Positions 35,628 to 44,781 of a stretch of 59,754 nt of DNA are shown here, piece after piece; the stretch's first letter is position 1; each line of letters begins with the position of its first letter. Origin of the DNA: Planctomycetota bacterium (GTDB lineage Bacteria; Planctomycetota; Planctomycetia; Pirellulales; Pirellulaceae); NCBI GenBank assembly GCA_026692885.1, contig JAPLNJ010001190.1, forward strand, positions 1-59,754, written 5' to 3'. The notes beneath the pieces were generated by a model, which was not told where the DNA came from, ran no database searches, and was given only the letters and a program-made list of their open reading frames with translations. A program made the translations under genes and the position numbers.

Positions 35628-35735
35628 TCAGCGTCGGATCTTGACGTTCGGCAGGGCGTTCTGGAGTTCTGCGACGCCCGCGTCCGTGACCTGCGTACCA
35701 AGGATATTCACCCGGATGACCGGCTTCCCAGGATT
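35628..35735 (-). pseudogene. leucine-rich-repeat tail separated by a TAG from the membrane protein
   Basis: Directly after the TAG stop of the membrane protein, in the same frame, lies NPGKPVIRVNILGTQVTDAG then VAELQNALPNVKI. This is the planctomycete-type LRR unit that usually closes such proteins. It suggests a nonsense change (or readthrough) cut the last ~35 residues off. Confidence 0.6.
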
Positions 35736-36605
35736 CTACTCATCAAACGAGATCTCGCCGCCCAGACGCTCGATTGCCTGAATCACCGCCCAGGGTCTCA
35801 GCTTCGAGTTGAGCCAGCCGAACACCGCACCAAACACCAGGACCAGCACCAGCAGCGTCGCCAGATTGAACCGGAATCGTCGCTCCTGGAGCCTCTTCGT
35901 CGCGGCGTCAACGGTTTCGGCTTCTCCCGTCAGCGGCTTGCACTGGCGGCACACGCTCCGCAGGACCAGATGGGTCGGCAGGAACACGCCCAGGGGCAAG
36001 ACCACGAGCAACAGTCCCAGGTACGCCAGCGGCGGCATCCAGGTCTGGGGCTCGGTATCGCTCATCCCATAGACGTAGTTGATGTTGACGGGCACGCCCA
36101 ACCTGCTGAGCGTTGCCGAGGGGCCCAGCATGAAGAAGTAGCAGACCAGCATCAGGCCCCAGGCCAGCACAGTCCAGGCGCGGAAGGCGCGCCGATCGTA
36201 GCCCAGTCGCCACAAGAGCCAGACCAGGAACAAGGGCAGCCAGAAATGAAAGAACGACAGGCCCCGCGTGAACAGCGGGATACCGGAGTCGAACATGTAC
36301 GCCGTCATCCCGCTCAACGACGGTCCGATCATGCTGCCGAGAAAATCCGCCATCCAAAACGCCTGCGGCAGCAAGATGCCCACGGCGGGCATCGAGGCCC
36401 ACAACGAATCCTCGCGCCAAATGGCGACCAGCGTCATCAACAGGGCTACATCGCAGTAATAGAGGAAGTTCGTCGGTCCATAGTCGCGCAGGTAAATTGG
36501 CACCAGGGTACCCACGAACAGCGTGTAGGCGAGTTTGACCCAGAGCGGAATCCTGCGAGGTTGGTGTTCTTGCGGAAGGGCTGAATCCGGGGCTGTCATA
36601 GGCAT
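35736..36605 (-). CDS. multi-pass membrane protein, unknown
   Basis: A 289-residue protein from the ATG at 36605 with AAGGAAA upstream. About seven hydrophobic spans are visible (LAYTLFVGTLVPIYL, FLYYCDVALLMTLVAIW, FFHFWLPLFLVWLLW, TVLAWGLMLVCYFFML, AYLGLLLVVLPLGVFL and FNLATLLVLVLVFGAVFGWL). The end WAVIQAIERLGGEISFDE normally leads into leucine-rich repeats, which do follow after a TAG. No family name is known to me. It starts 31 bases after the kinase gene and precedes the acyltransferase remnant, so the three lie in one leftward run. Confidence 0.75.
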   Translation of the reverse strand: MPMTAPDSALPQEHQPRRIPLWVKLAYTLFVGTLVPIYLRDYGPTNFLYYCDVALLMTLVAIWREDSLWASMPAVGILLPQAFWMADFLGSMIGPSLSGMTAYMFDSGIPLFTRGLSFFHFWLPLFLVWLLWRLGYDRRAFRAWTVLAWGLMLVCYFFMLGPSATLSRLGVPVNINYVYGMSDTEPQTWMPPLAYLGLLLVVLPLGVFLPTHLVLRSVCRQCKPLTGEAETVDAATKRLQERRFRFNLATLLVLVLVFGAVFGWLNSKLRPWAVIQAIERLGGEISFDE

Positions 36606-36636
36606 TTTCCTTATAGGCTGCGTCAGTGTTTGGCCG

Positions 36637-39600
36637 TCACGGGGCGTGTGTGGGAACCTCCACGATGTAGCAACTGCTGTTCGCAGTCCAAGTCACCAAT
36701 GATCGGCCGTCGGGCAGGAAGCCGAGAATCGCCACCTGCCGGGGAAGATCCAGCGCGTAGCGTTGCTGACCGCTGGCCACGTCCCAGCCGCATACTTTCC
36801 GATCAGGCCCGGCCAGCGCGAGCGTCTTGCCGTCGGGGCTGAAGCTGAAGGCCGAGACGGCGGATTGACGGAAGGGGAGGCGTTGCCTCTGGGGCGGAGA
36901 ACTCTGTGGCCCTCGGATGAACGCCAGGCTGGCGACCAATCCCTGGCCGCTGGTGATCGTGCGGGTTTCCTCCAGCGTCTCCGCGTTCCGGAGGATGATC
37001 GTGTTCTGAGGATTACTTGGGCCGGCTCCGCTGGTGGCGAGCAGACGCCCGTCGGGACTGAAGACCAGCATCGCGGCGGCGCCGGCCACGGAGCGCAACT
37101 CCCGCCCCTGCTCCACGGCCAATGTCGACAGACGCTCGAGGATCTCCGGCACCACCGCCTTCGCTGCCGGCCCCATTTGCTTCAAGGCGTTCAGCGCCTC
37201 ATGGCGGGCGTGCCAGTCGTACGAGGCTTCCAGCAGGGCGGGCGCGGCGGCGACGGCGGCTTCCGGCCCCAGGCCGACCAGGACGATCGCCGCCGCCGAA
37301 CGCACGTGTTGGTTTTCGTGCTTCAGGACCGTAATGAGAGCCGGCACCGCTGCCGGCCCCAGGGCCTTGAGGGCTTCCCTCGGCTCCGCGGTGCTGGAAC
37401 GGCCGTAGATTTCGTTCGGCACGTAGGAGGCCCCTAGACGTTCGATCCAATAGCTCGCCGGTTTCCCGTGATAGACGGGCTCCGCCGTCCGGGCCTCCGA
37501 GGCCGGCGGTTCACTGGCCGAGGATTTCGTGGGGGCCGGCACTTCCGGCTTCGAGGCGGGGCCCTTGTTCGTCGCCGCCGGTTGGATCTGCGGCATATCA
37601 GGGGCTTCGGGAACGGCGGCGCGATGACCACCGTTGATCAAGGCGGCTGCTTCGCGGCGCAGGATTTCGGCGATCAGCCAGTCGTAGTGGGCGGTCGCTG
37701 CGAGGACCGGCAGCGGGCCCTGGTAGTCCGGGGTGCCTAGCGTCCGGAGTTCAATCGGGATGTACGTCTCGACCTGCGCCAATGTCCTGCGGGCCTGTTC
37801 GGTTCGGTCGAGTTGATATTCGGCCATCGCCCGGATGGCCAGCGCGAGCGCACCACCTGGGTGCGTACTCTCCACGGATACCTTCATGGCCCGGGCCGCT
37901 GCCGTCTCGTAGTCTCCTGCGCGGTAGGAGATCAAGGCACAGGTCGCATTGAACCCGTGTCGGCCAGGTTCCCACTTCGGGTCAGACGTGGCAGCTTGCA
38001 GTTTCTGGATCGGCAGTTCGGACAGATCGATCACGCCCGGACGGAGCAGACTGATCTTGCAGACCGTGTCAGCAACGTCGGCAGCGTCCGTGTTCCCAAA
38101 CTGCGCGGCCAGCTCCCGGCAGTGCTGCTGGTAAGCTGGTTCGTCTCCCGCGAGAATCCAGCAGGAGGCCACTCTCATCCACGACCAGCGATGCTGAGGA
38201 TTCAGCTTCAGTTCACGCCCATAGTCCTCGGCACTTTCGCGCCAGCGGCCGCTCCGGGCCAGTAACTCGCCCCGGGCGCCGTACTTCGTCGGCATCGTGG
38301 GTGCCCGCTCGATCTCTTTGGTCAGCCGCGCCAGTTGTTGTTCCAACGCAACCTGGTCCAGCAAGGCGTGAAACTGTTTCGGCTCCAGACCGCCAATCTC
38401 TGTCACGACCTCGAAGGCCAGCTGTTGCCACAGCCGCGGCGGATTTCTGGTGCGCAGCCACTCGACGAACTGATTGCACGCTTCGTGCGCCGCGGCTGCG
38501 TGACCGAGTTTCTGCTGGGCTTTTGCCAGCAGCAGACAACGCGGGCCGGCTTCGCTGGGGCGGCTCGGTTCGAGAGTTCCCCTGAGCAATTCCGCCGCTC
38601 GGTCGGGATGTCCGGTCGCCAGCTGAGCCGCGGCCAAAGCCACAAGACCAGACACGGCATGCTCGCGGATCGCGGCGATTAGTTGCTCCGTCTCCACGGC
38701 GTGCTCTTCGCCGCTGACGGACAATCGGAAGCACCCGATTCGGGCATTCGGATATTTGAGATCTCTAAATTCGAGTTGGACGATCAGTTCGTCGTCGTCG
38801 GCCATGTCGCAGGGATCTGCAAACTGCAACGTCAGCCAGTGCGGCTTTCCGGGGAACGGGGCAATGTCCCAGTGCGTCGCGTGATTGTCGTCGATCGTTC
38901 CCCAGGGACCGTCCAGGACTGTCGTGTCATGGTCGACGGGGCGTACCTTGTCAGCGGCGGCCGAGCGAAATTTCAAGGGAGCCGTTGTGCCGTCCGCTCG
39001 TTGCACCACGGCATGGATCTCAGTCAACAGAAAGTTTCCACCATGATTGTTTCCAGGTCCCCCACCTTGCAGACCGGCATGCGGCAGCGTTTCCAATCGC
39101 AATGCCGCAATCTGACCGCGCGAGCTGCGACCGCGGATCGAATACGAATCGGTCCGCGGTTCACCGGGCCCGGCCAGAAGGGAACCATCCGGTTGCCGTG
39201 TGAGGGTGCAACCCGATTCCGTCTTCAGGTCCGTCGGTTCGAGCCTCGTCCAGTTCACCGACAGATCTTCGATCATCAGGCGGGCCAATTCGGCAGCCGT
39301 CGCCGGATCAAAGACCCGCTTGCCGAGCGAACGCTGCAACGCCTCGAGGGCGACGCTGCGATGCTTGGCAGCGCTGGCGTGGTCACCTCTCCGCGCAAAC
39401 TCATGGGCGACCACCACGTGCAATTGCGGCACGTCCGGGCGGAGCTTGAGAAGTCTCTCTAGCAGATGGGTGCGCGCCGCGCGTTCGGCGATCAGCTGCC
39501 GCGCCGAGTCATCGGCGGACGCATCCAAGGTTCGTGCCAGTGCCTCGGCGGCAGCTTCGGAAGTCAGCCGTGAGGTCGCGAATCTTGCCCAGCGTTCGTC

Positions 39601-42600
39601 CCACTCCGACTGTTCCAGGGGTACCGGTTCACCGAATTGCAGCTTCTGGTTCGACGACAGCTCCGCCTGAGCCAGCAGGGACTCGATTTCGGCATCCGGC
39701 TCGCCCAGCAGCACCGACAGGTCGAGAACAGGGTAGCCGGGCGCGGACGCCACCACCTGCGATCCGGCGATGCCCAGGGCGACGGTGCTTCCTCGCGAAG
39801 GAAGGGGATAGCGAATCGGCGCGGCCGCGAGCTTGCCGGTCGCCAAATCCCAGAGATGCACCGTCGAGTTTTTCACGGCGGCCAGTGCGTATCGCCCATC
39901 GGGGGTGAATCGCACGTCAGCCACTTCGTCCGGATTCTGCATCGGCGGGCCCACGATTTTCCCCGCTTTCCAATCCCACAAGCGCAGGCGCCCATCCTTG
40001 TGCCCGGACAGAATTCGCTCGCCGTTCGGGCTAAACGCCACCGTATAAATGCCGTAGAAATCTCCGGGGTGTAACAGCTCGGGGCCGGCGGGTTGTCCGG
40101 TGGCGAGATCCCATACCCGGACGATGTTCTTGCCGGTGACTCCCGTGGCCAACAAACGGCTGTCAGGTGAGATCGCGATCGTGCGGCATGGCCCACCTTC
40201 CACCACGGGCTGAATCGCCGGAAACCGGAGTTGACCACTTTCCGCCTCGCGGACCAGCACCGCGTTGTCTGTGGTGATGGTCAACAGCGTTGTCCCATCG
40301 GGTGTATACCGAACTCGCTGTGTGCTCCCGATATTCGACCAGCCAGCATGGGTCAGCTCGAAGGCCAGCGAACCATCGGTGGTATTCACCACCCAGAGTT
40401 GCCCCCCTTTGCAGAGCACGGCGACCTGGGGTTGACCGGGTCGAGCCGCCACGCTGATCGGCACGGTTGGCAAGTCGATCGCGGGGAAGGCAGGTACTCC
40501 CGTGGCGACGTCAAACACGGCGAGCATGCCGCCTTGATCGGCGACACACGCCGCGGCGACCGACCGATTGTCCGCACACAGGCACGAGTCCGCCAAAGGT
40601 CCCTCCAGGGAAATCGTCGGACCGGCAGGTTGACCATTGCTCATCAGGGCCACTGACAGAGCATTGCCTCCGACCCCCAACCCCCACGGGGTCTCGTGCC
40701 AGGCGCCGGGTGCGACCAGACGGCCGTCGAAGCCTGGTCGCGGAAGCCAGTTCGGTTCCGTCCAGCCTGCGATATGGCCGACGACCACTTCCTGCTGGTG
40801 CAGCTGCCAGATGACCACCTGACGTGAGCTCGCGATCGCCGCGAACGAACCATCCGTCGAAAAGGCACAGGCCGTGTAGGTTTCCATTTGGGGCAATGTC
40901 AGGGGCGAGCGACCAAGCGGTGGTATCGCCCAGAGCCGAGATTTTCCGTCCATGCAAGTCGTCATCAAGACCGAACGCTGTGGATCAAACGTGACATCCC
41001 GAATAAGATTCCCGTGCACGAGTGGGAAGTTCTGGCCGTCGGCATTCCACGCCAGGCAGGAGTTCCCTCCAGTGACAAAGATCCATTGTCCATCCGGACT
41101 GCCCGCCAGCTGGCGGTCAAAGCAGTCATTCAGCTCGGCGATCTTGGGCGTGACTTCGCGACCGGTGTCCACTTCCCACCAGCGTGGCTGGCTTCCCTTC
41201 GCCGCGGTGACCAGCTGGCGGTCTCCTCGGCAGAACACCGGCGCACAGAGGTTGAACGGACCGTGTTCCACCGGCGCGAACAGCGGCGCGGACAGTCCCG
41301 TCGCCTCACCGATCGCGAACAGACGCGCCCGGTTGTCCTCGCAGGCCGTCGCCAGTCGATCTCCCGACCGATTGAAGGCTAGGGCCGTCACTTTCTGCGG
41401 ATGCGGCCAATCCTGCTCGCACTTCGGCTCCGCGGTCACGTTCCAGACTTGAACTCGAGTCCCCGCGACGGCAACTTGCCGCCCGTCGGGAGCCCACTGC
41501 AGCACTTCGACCGATTCGGGATGCTGGAAGCGATGCTGCACGAATCCTGAAACTGGCTCGTGCAGTTGCACCAGTCCCGATGAACATGCCACGGCCAATT
41601 GTCTGCCATCGGGCGACCAGCCGGCATCGGTGACGTCGGTCAGCGACTCGGTCCAAGCCAGAGCCTGCTCGTTGCGCCAATCCCAGACTCGCAGACGGGT
41701 GCCATGCAAGGTCAGCAGCAGGGATCCGGCGGGTTGAAACAGCAGGCGGCGGAGATTTTCATCAGGCAACTTGAGCAGCGCCGCGGGGACCGGCGAGTCG
41801 TTCAGCCAGTTCCGGGCGCGGAGCCGGCTCGCGGCCTGGCGCACCGGATCATGCGGAGTCAGCCAGGCCGCGTTGGCAAACCAGTGCGCTGCTGCGGCGG
41901 TGTCACCATCCCGGCCGGAATGAAAGCCCCGATCGGTCTGCATGTCGGCCAACATCGTCAGCGATTCATTCCGCGATTCGGTCAGCTGCTCCGTCCTGCT
42001 GGTGAGATCCTGATTGGCCAAGTTGAGATCGGCGCTCACCGCCCGGAAATAACTGGCGGCGATCGTCGCTCCAACTGCCAGCAGGCTGACCAACATCGCG
42101 ACCGTGGCCAGCGAGGTGGCAAGTCCCCTGTTGTGACGGCTCCAGCGCGCCAGTCGCTCGACCGAAGAAACTCGCCGCGCCTTGATCGGTTCGTCGTCGA
42201 TAAAGCGTTGCAGGTCCTCGGCCAAGTCCTGCGCCGTGGCATACCGTCGCGCCGGGCTCTTCTCCAGGCATTTCAGCGCAATCGTCTCCAGGTCCAACGG
42301 AGTCTGGGCATTCAATTGCCGCGGCGACACCGGCTCTTGACCCAACACCGCCAGCAGCGTGTCCATCGGACTGGCCGACTGGAACGGGGGACGTCCCGTG
42401 AGCAGACAGTAGAGGATCGCCCCCAAGGCGTACACGTCCGCCGCCGGGCCGATCTCGTCGATCTTCCCCGCTGCCTGCTCCGGCGGCATGAAACTGGGCG
42501 TTCCGAGAATCTGCCCCGTGTTCGTTAGTCCAGAATCGGCCTTCAGCTGCTTGGCCAAACCGAAGTCCGTCACGCGCGGCTGACCATGGGCGTCCAACAA

Positions 42601-43374
42601 CACATTCGCCGGCTTGAGATCCCGATGAATGATCCCCTGCTGGTGAGCGTACTCGACGGCGGCGGCGATCTTGACCACCATCTCGGCCGCCTCACGCGGC
42701 GGGAGTGGACCGTCGGCCACTTTCTTCGCCAGACTTATTCCCTCGATATACCCCATCGAGAAATAGTGCTGTCCCTCGTGTTGGCCGATCTCGAAGATAG
42801 GGACGATGCCTGGATGGTCGAGCTTGGCCGCCGCCTCGGCCTCCGTATAGAACCGCTTGACATCGTCTTCGCCGGCCAACTGCCCGGCGAGGATCATCTT
42901 CAAGGCCACGATTCGGTTCAGCTTCACCTGCCGGGCCTTATAGACCACGCCCATGCCGCCGCGGGCGATCTCCTCGACCAACTCATAGTCGCCGAAGTAG
43001 CGGACGTTGGTATCGAGCGCTGGTGGCGTGGGGGTGCCACTCGCGGGCAGCGTTGCCCCCTCCGTCGCCCCCTCCGTCGCCGTCGCCTGCGGCGGCAAGG
43101 TGTCGGCGTCGGGCGTACGCGGTGGCAAAGTGGCATCCCCCGGTTGGCGCGGCGTCGGCGCTGCGTCGGCTGCCGCGTTCGGCGGCGTGACGACCGCGTG
43201 CATCCGATCGTGGGCGGCAAAGAAGGCCGCGAGGTCTGCGGCCAAATCGGGGTGGCGATGCAGCAACTCCTGTCGATCGGGCATCTGGCCTAGCGCCGCC
43301 GCCGCCAAGTAGGCAGCGATCGCTTCGTCCAGCCGCGAATTCCGCGCAGCGGATGGGTTTGTCCCGTCAGCCAT
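36637..43374 (-). CDS. giant Ser/Thr protein kinase with WD40, TPR and HEAT repeats
   Basis: A 2245-residue protein; start ATG 43374 follows GGAGGTGATGA. An N-terminal ~120-residue low-complexity region leads into an intact kinase domain (~130-400): GGMGVVYKAR, VALK, HRDLKPANVLL (H250, D252), DFGLAK and APE-equivalent PPEQAAG. One membrane span follows (~425-450, ATSLATVAMLVSLLAVGATI), then a long WD40 propeller (~490-1060), a beta-sandwich-like middle with a galactose-binding look, TPR-like helices (~1400-1800), a P/A/S/E-rich linker, a HEAT segment (EALKALGPAAVPALITVL) and a final partial WD40. Planctomycetes carry many such kinases, thought to sense and signal at the cell envelope. The target is unknown. 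Confidence 0.92.
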   Translation of the reverse strand: MADGTNPSAARNSRLDEAIAAYLAAAALGQMPDRQELLHRHPDLAADLAAFFAAHDRMHAVVTPPNAAADAAPTPRQPGDATLPPRTPDADTLPPQATATEGATEGATLPASGTPTPPALDTNVRYFGDYELVEEIARGGMGVVYKARQVKLNRIVALKMILAGQLAGEDDVKRFYTEAEAAAKLDHPGIVPIFEIGQHEGQHYFSMGYIEGISLAKKVADGPLPPREAAEMVVKIAAAVEYAHQQGIIHRDLKPANVLLDAHGQPRVTDFGLAKQLKADSGLTNTGQILGTPSFMPPEQAAGKIDEIGPAADVYALGAILYCLLTGRPPFQSASPMDTLLAVLGQEPVSPRQLNAQTPLDLETIALKCLEKSPARRYATAQDLAEDLQRFIDDEPIKARRVSSVERLARWSRHNRGLATSLATVAMLVSLLAVGATIAASYFRAVSADLNLANQDLTSRTEQLTESRNESLTMLADMQTDRGFHSGRDGDTAAAAHWFANAAWLTPHDPVRQAASRLRARNWLNDSPVPAALLKLPDENLRRLLFQPAGSLLLTLHGTRLRVWDWRNEQALAWTESLTDVTDAGWSPDGRQLAVACSSGLVQLHEPVSGFVQHRFQHPESVEVLQWAPDGRQVAVAGTRVQVWNVTAEPKCEQDWPHPQKVTALAFNRSGDRLATACEDNRARLFAIGEATGLSAPLFAPVEHGPFNLCAPVFCRGDRQLVTAAKGSQPRWWEVDTGREVTPKIAELNDCFDRQLAGSPDGQWIFVTGGNSCLAWNADGQNFPLVHGNLIRDVTFDPQRSVLMTTCMDGKSRLWAIPPLGRSPLTLPQMETYTACAFSTDGSFAAIASSRQVVIWQLHQQEVVVGHIAGWTEPNWLPRPGFDGRLVAPGAWHETPWGLGVGGNALSVALMSNGQPAGPTISLEGPLADSCLCADNRSVAAACVADQGGMLAVFDVATGVPAFPAIDLPTVPISVAARPGQPQVAVLCKGGQLWVVNTTDGSLAFELTHAGWSNIGSTQRVRYTPDGTTLLTITTDNAVLVREAESGQLRFPAIQPVVEGGPCRTIAISPDSRLLATGVTGKNIVRVWDLATGQPAGPELLHPGDFYGIYTVAFSPNGERILSGHKDGRLRLWDWKAGKIVGPPMQNPDEVADVRFTPDGRYALAAVKNSTVHLWDLATGKLAAAPIRYPLPSRGSTVALGIAGSQVVASAPGYPVLDLSVLLGEPDAEIESLLAQAELSSNQKLQFGEPVPLEQSEWDERWARFATSRLTSEAAAEALARTLDASADDSARQLIAERAARTHLLERLLKLRPDVPQLHVVVAHEFARRGDHASAAKHRSVALEALQRSLGKRVFDPATAAELARLMIEDLSVNWTRLEPTDLKTESGCTLTRQPDGSLLAGPGEPRTDSYSIRGRSSRGQIAALRLETLPHAGLQGGGPGNNHGGNFLLTEIHAVVQRADGTTAPLKFRSAAADKVRPVDHDTTVLDGPWGTIDDNHATHWDIAPFPGKPHWLTLQFADPCDMADDDELIVQLEFRDLKYPNARIGCFRLSVSGEEHAVETEQLIAAIREHAVSGLVALAAAQLATGHPDRAAELLRGTLEPSRPSEAGPRCLLLAKAQQKLGHAAAAHEACNQFVEWLRTRNPPRLWQQLAFEVVTEIGGLEPKQFHALLDQVALEQQLARLTKEIERAPTMPTKYGARGELLARSGRWRESAEDYGRELKLNPQHRWSWMRVASCWILAGDEPAYQQHCRELAAQFGNTDAADVADTVCKISLLRPGVIDLSELPIQKLQAATSDPKWEPGRHGFNATCALISYRAGDYETAAARAMKVSVESTHPGGALALAIRAMAEYQLDRTEQARRTLAQVETYIPIELRTLGTPDYQGPLPVLAATAHYDWLIAEILRREAAALINGGHRAAVPEAPDMPQIQPAATNKGPASKPEVPAPTKSSASEPPASEARTAEPVYHGKPASYWIERLGASYVPNEIYGRSSTAEPREALKALGPAAVPALITVLKHENQHVRSAAAIVLVGLGPEAAVAAAPALLEASYDWHARHEALNALKQMGPAAKAVVPEILERLSTLAVEQGRELRSVAGAAAMLVFSPDGRLLATSGAGPSNPQNTIILRNAETLEETRTITSGQGLVASLAFIRGPQSSPPQRQRLPFRQSAVSAFSFSPDGKTLALAGPDRKVCGWDVASGQQRYALDLPRQVAILGFLPDGRSLVTWTANSSCYIVEVPTHAP

Positions 43375-43570
43375 TCATCACCTCCCAACAAGCGAGCGCG
43401 GTTGAGCCGCCACGAACGCAGCTTGGCTCTGCAAAGTGAAAAGCAGGGATCCGCCCCCTGGCTTCAAGACTCCGTTGGCCGCCGAATTTCGCGCGTCTTC
43501 CGCAGGTTTTCTTCTTTTCTTTGCCGAGGGGACGGGAAACGGCGGGGCCTCGCCCATCCGGCAGTGGTAG

Positions 43571-43879
43571 CTACCGCCAACTCAGAATGCGGAACAGACC
43601 CTCGCGATTGGCAATTCTATCAGGCAACAACTTGTCCCGATACACGCTCAGGCCGATCCCCAACGCGAAAACCACGCCCCCGGCGACCCCCAAGTAGACG
43701 CCCGTCGTTACCTGTTGCTGGACGCCCAGGAAAATAATGACCACCATCAGGTACAGCACCAGCGTGCTGCCGCCGAAGAAGGTCGTCGACTTGACCTACC
43801 AACCGCAACCGGTTAGCAGCAGCAGGTACGACCGATAACGTTCCACGATTGGCTGACCGGAAATGGTGCTCGCTTCCAT
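43571..43879 (-). pseudogene. small membrane protein remnant with upstream start and in-frame TAG
   Basis: The frame starts at the ATG at 43879 (MEASTISGQPIVERYRSYLL), is stopped by a TAG at 43798-43796, and continues with two hydrophobic stretches (LVLYLMVVIIFLGV and VYLGVAGGVVFALGIGL) to 43571. The head VERYRSYLLLL resembles the start of planctomycete ECF sigma factors, which would make this a fusion of two scraps. Weakly supported. Confidence 0.4.
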
Positions 43880-43953
43880 TAGGGTTGGCCTCATCCATTC
43901 GGATTACTTCCACGGCCGGGCGTTGGTCGTCGCCACAACACGCGACCCGTCTT

Positions 43954-44298
43954 TCAGGAATGTCCGTGTCCTGCCGTTGGACGCTTGGCGGAGACTCGAC
44001 TCCGTTTTCTGGGTGCGGACGAAAGGGCCTTGCGATTTCTTCGTTCCAAGAGTTCCTGGATCGTGGTCGGCTCCAGCACCGTCGCGACCGCCTCTTTCAC
44101 CTCGACCCAGGTATCCCAGGTCGGACAAGTGTCCTGCCTCGAACACAAATCGGGACAATCCACACAATCGACGGGCGCCAAGGACCCCACGAGGCGCTCG
44201 TAGACATCCTTAAGCGTAATGCTCCGGGGCGGCCTCGCGAGCACGTATCCGATGTGTCGGGAGCAATCCCCAGCCGCTCGAACGATTCCAAGTCGCAC
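43954..44298 (-). pseudogene. Rrf2-family regulator, N-terminus missing
   Basis: Reads GYVLARPPRSITLKDVYERL, VDCVDCPDLCSRQDTCPTW and EVKEAVATVLEPTTIQELL. This is the C-terminal half of an Rrf2 repressor including the cysteine set that binds an iron-sulfur cluster. The helix-turn-helix half upstream is not found in any frame, and a C-terminal basic tail may be non-native. It cannot bind DNA as it stands. Confidence 0.72.
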
Positions 44299-44361
44299 CC
44301 CATCCCTCGCCAGACATCACCCCAGGCCGGAGACGACCAGACGGTGAGCAGTACCTGGAGG

Positions 44362-44454
44362 TGCCCCAAGAACCCGAGTGAGTTCAGGGATTCCTCGCGC
44401 GCGGTGGATGGCGTGAGTTGGGACGACGCGACGGAGTTCTGCCGCAAGTTGAGC
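44362..44454 (+). pseudogene. formylglycine-generating (SUMF1/FGE-like) fragment
   Basis: Reads CPKNPSEFRDSSRAVDGV then SWDDATEFCRKLS, the conserved NPSxF...PVxxVSWDDAxxFCxxL block of formylglycine-generating-enzyme-like proteins. The flanking codons do not continue the family. It lies opposite the Rrf2 remnant's upstream side and has no start. Confidence 0.65.
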
Positions 44455-44649
44455 TTGGCGCGGATTGCTTCGGCCGTGGGCAGCGTCCGATATGTGACCG
44501 GGCGGGATCGCCTGACAACGATTCCGCGTTATCGATACGCAGATTCGGCCGCCTGACCCCAATTCGGGTTCCGGGCGTTTTGAAGTGGAATGGGCAGGGG
44601 ACGGCGGGGACCGCCCCCGATACAAGCGTGCTCAGAACGAGGAAACCCC

Positions 44650-44781
44650 ATGAATCGAATCGCACTGCCGATGTTCGCGTTGCTGTCGCTTGCCGTAGTT
44701 GCTTCGGGCATGCCGGGATACAATGCGGCCTTCGCGCATCGTGTTGCCATGCGGAGAAGTCGCTATGATCCCTGGCATTGA
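44650..44781 (+). pseudogene. signal-peptide-only ORF overlapping the Rpn start
   Basis: After GAGGAA an ATG at 44650 opens MNRIALPMFALLSLAVVASG, a convincing signal sequence. The frame then ends after 43 codons at 44781, 17 bases inside the next gene. It is probably the severed head of an exported protein, or possibly a leader whose translation couples to the downstream nuclease. Confidence 0.5.
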
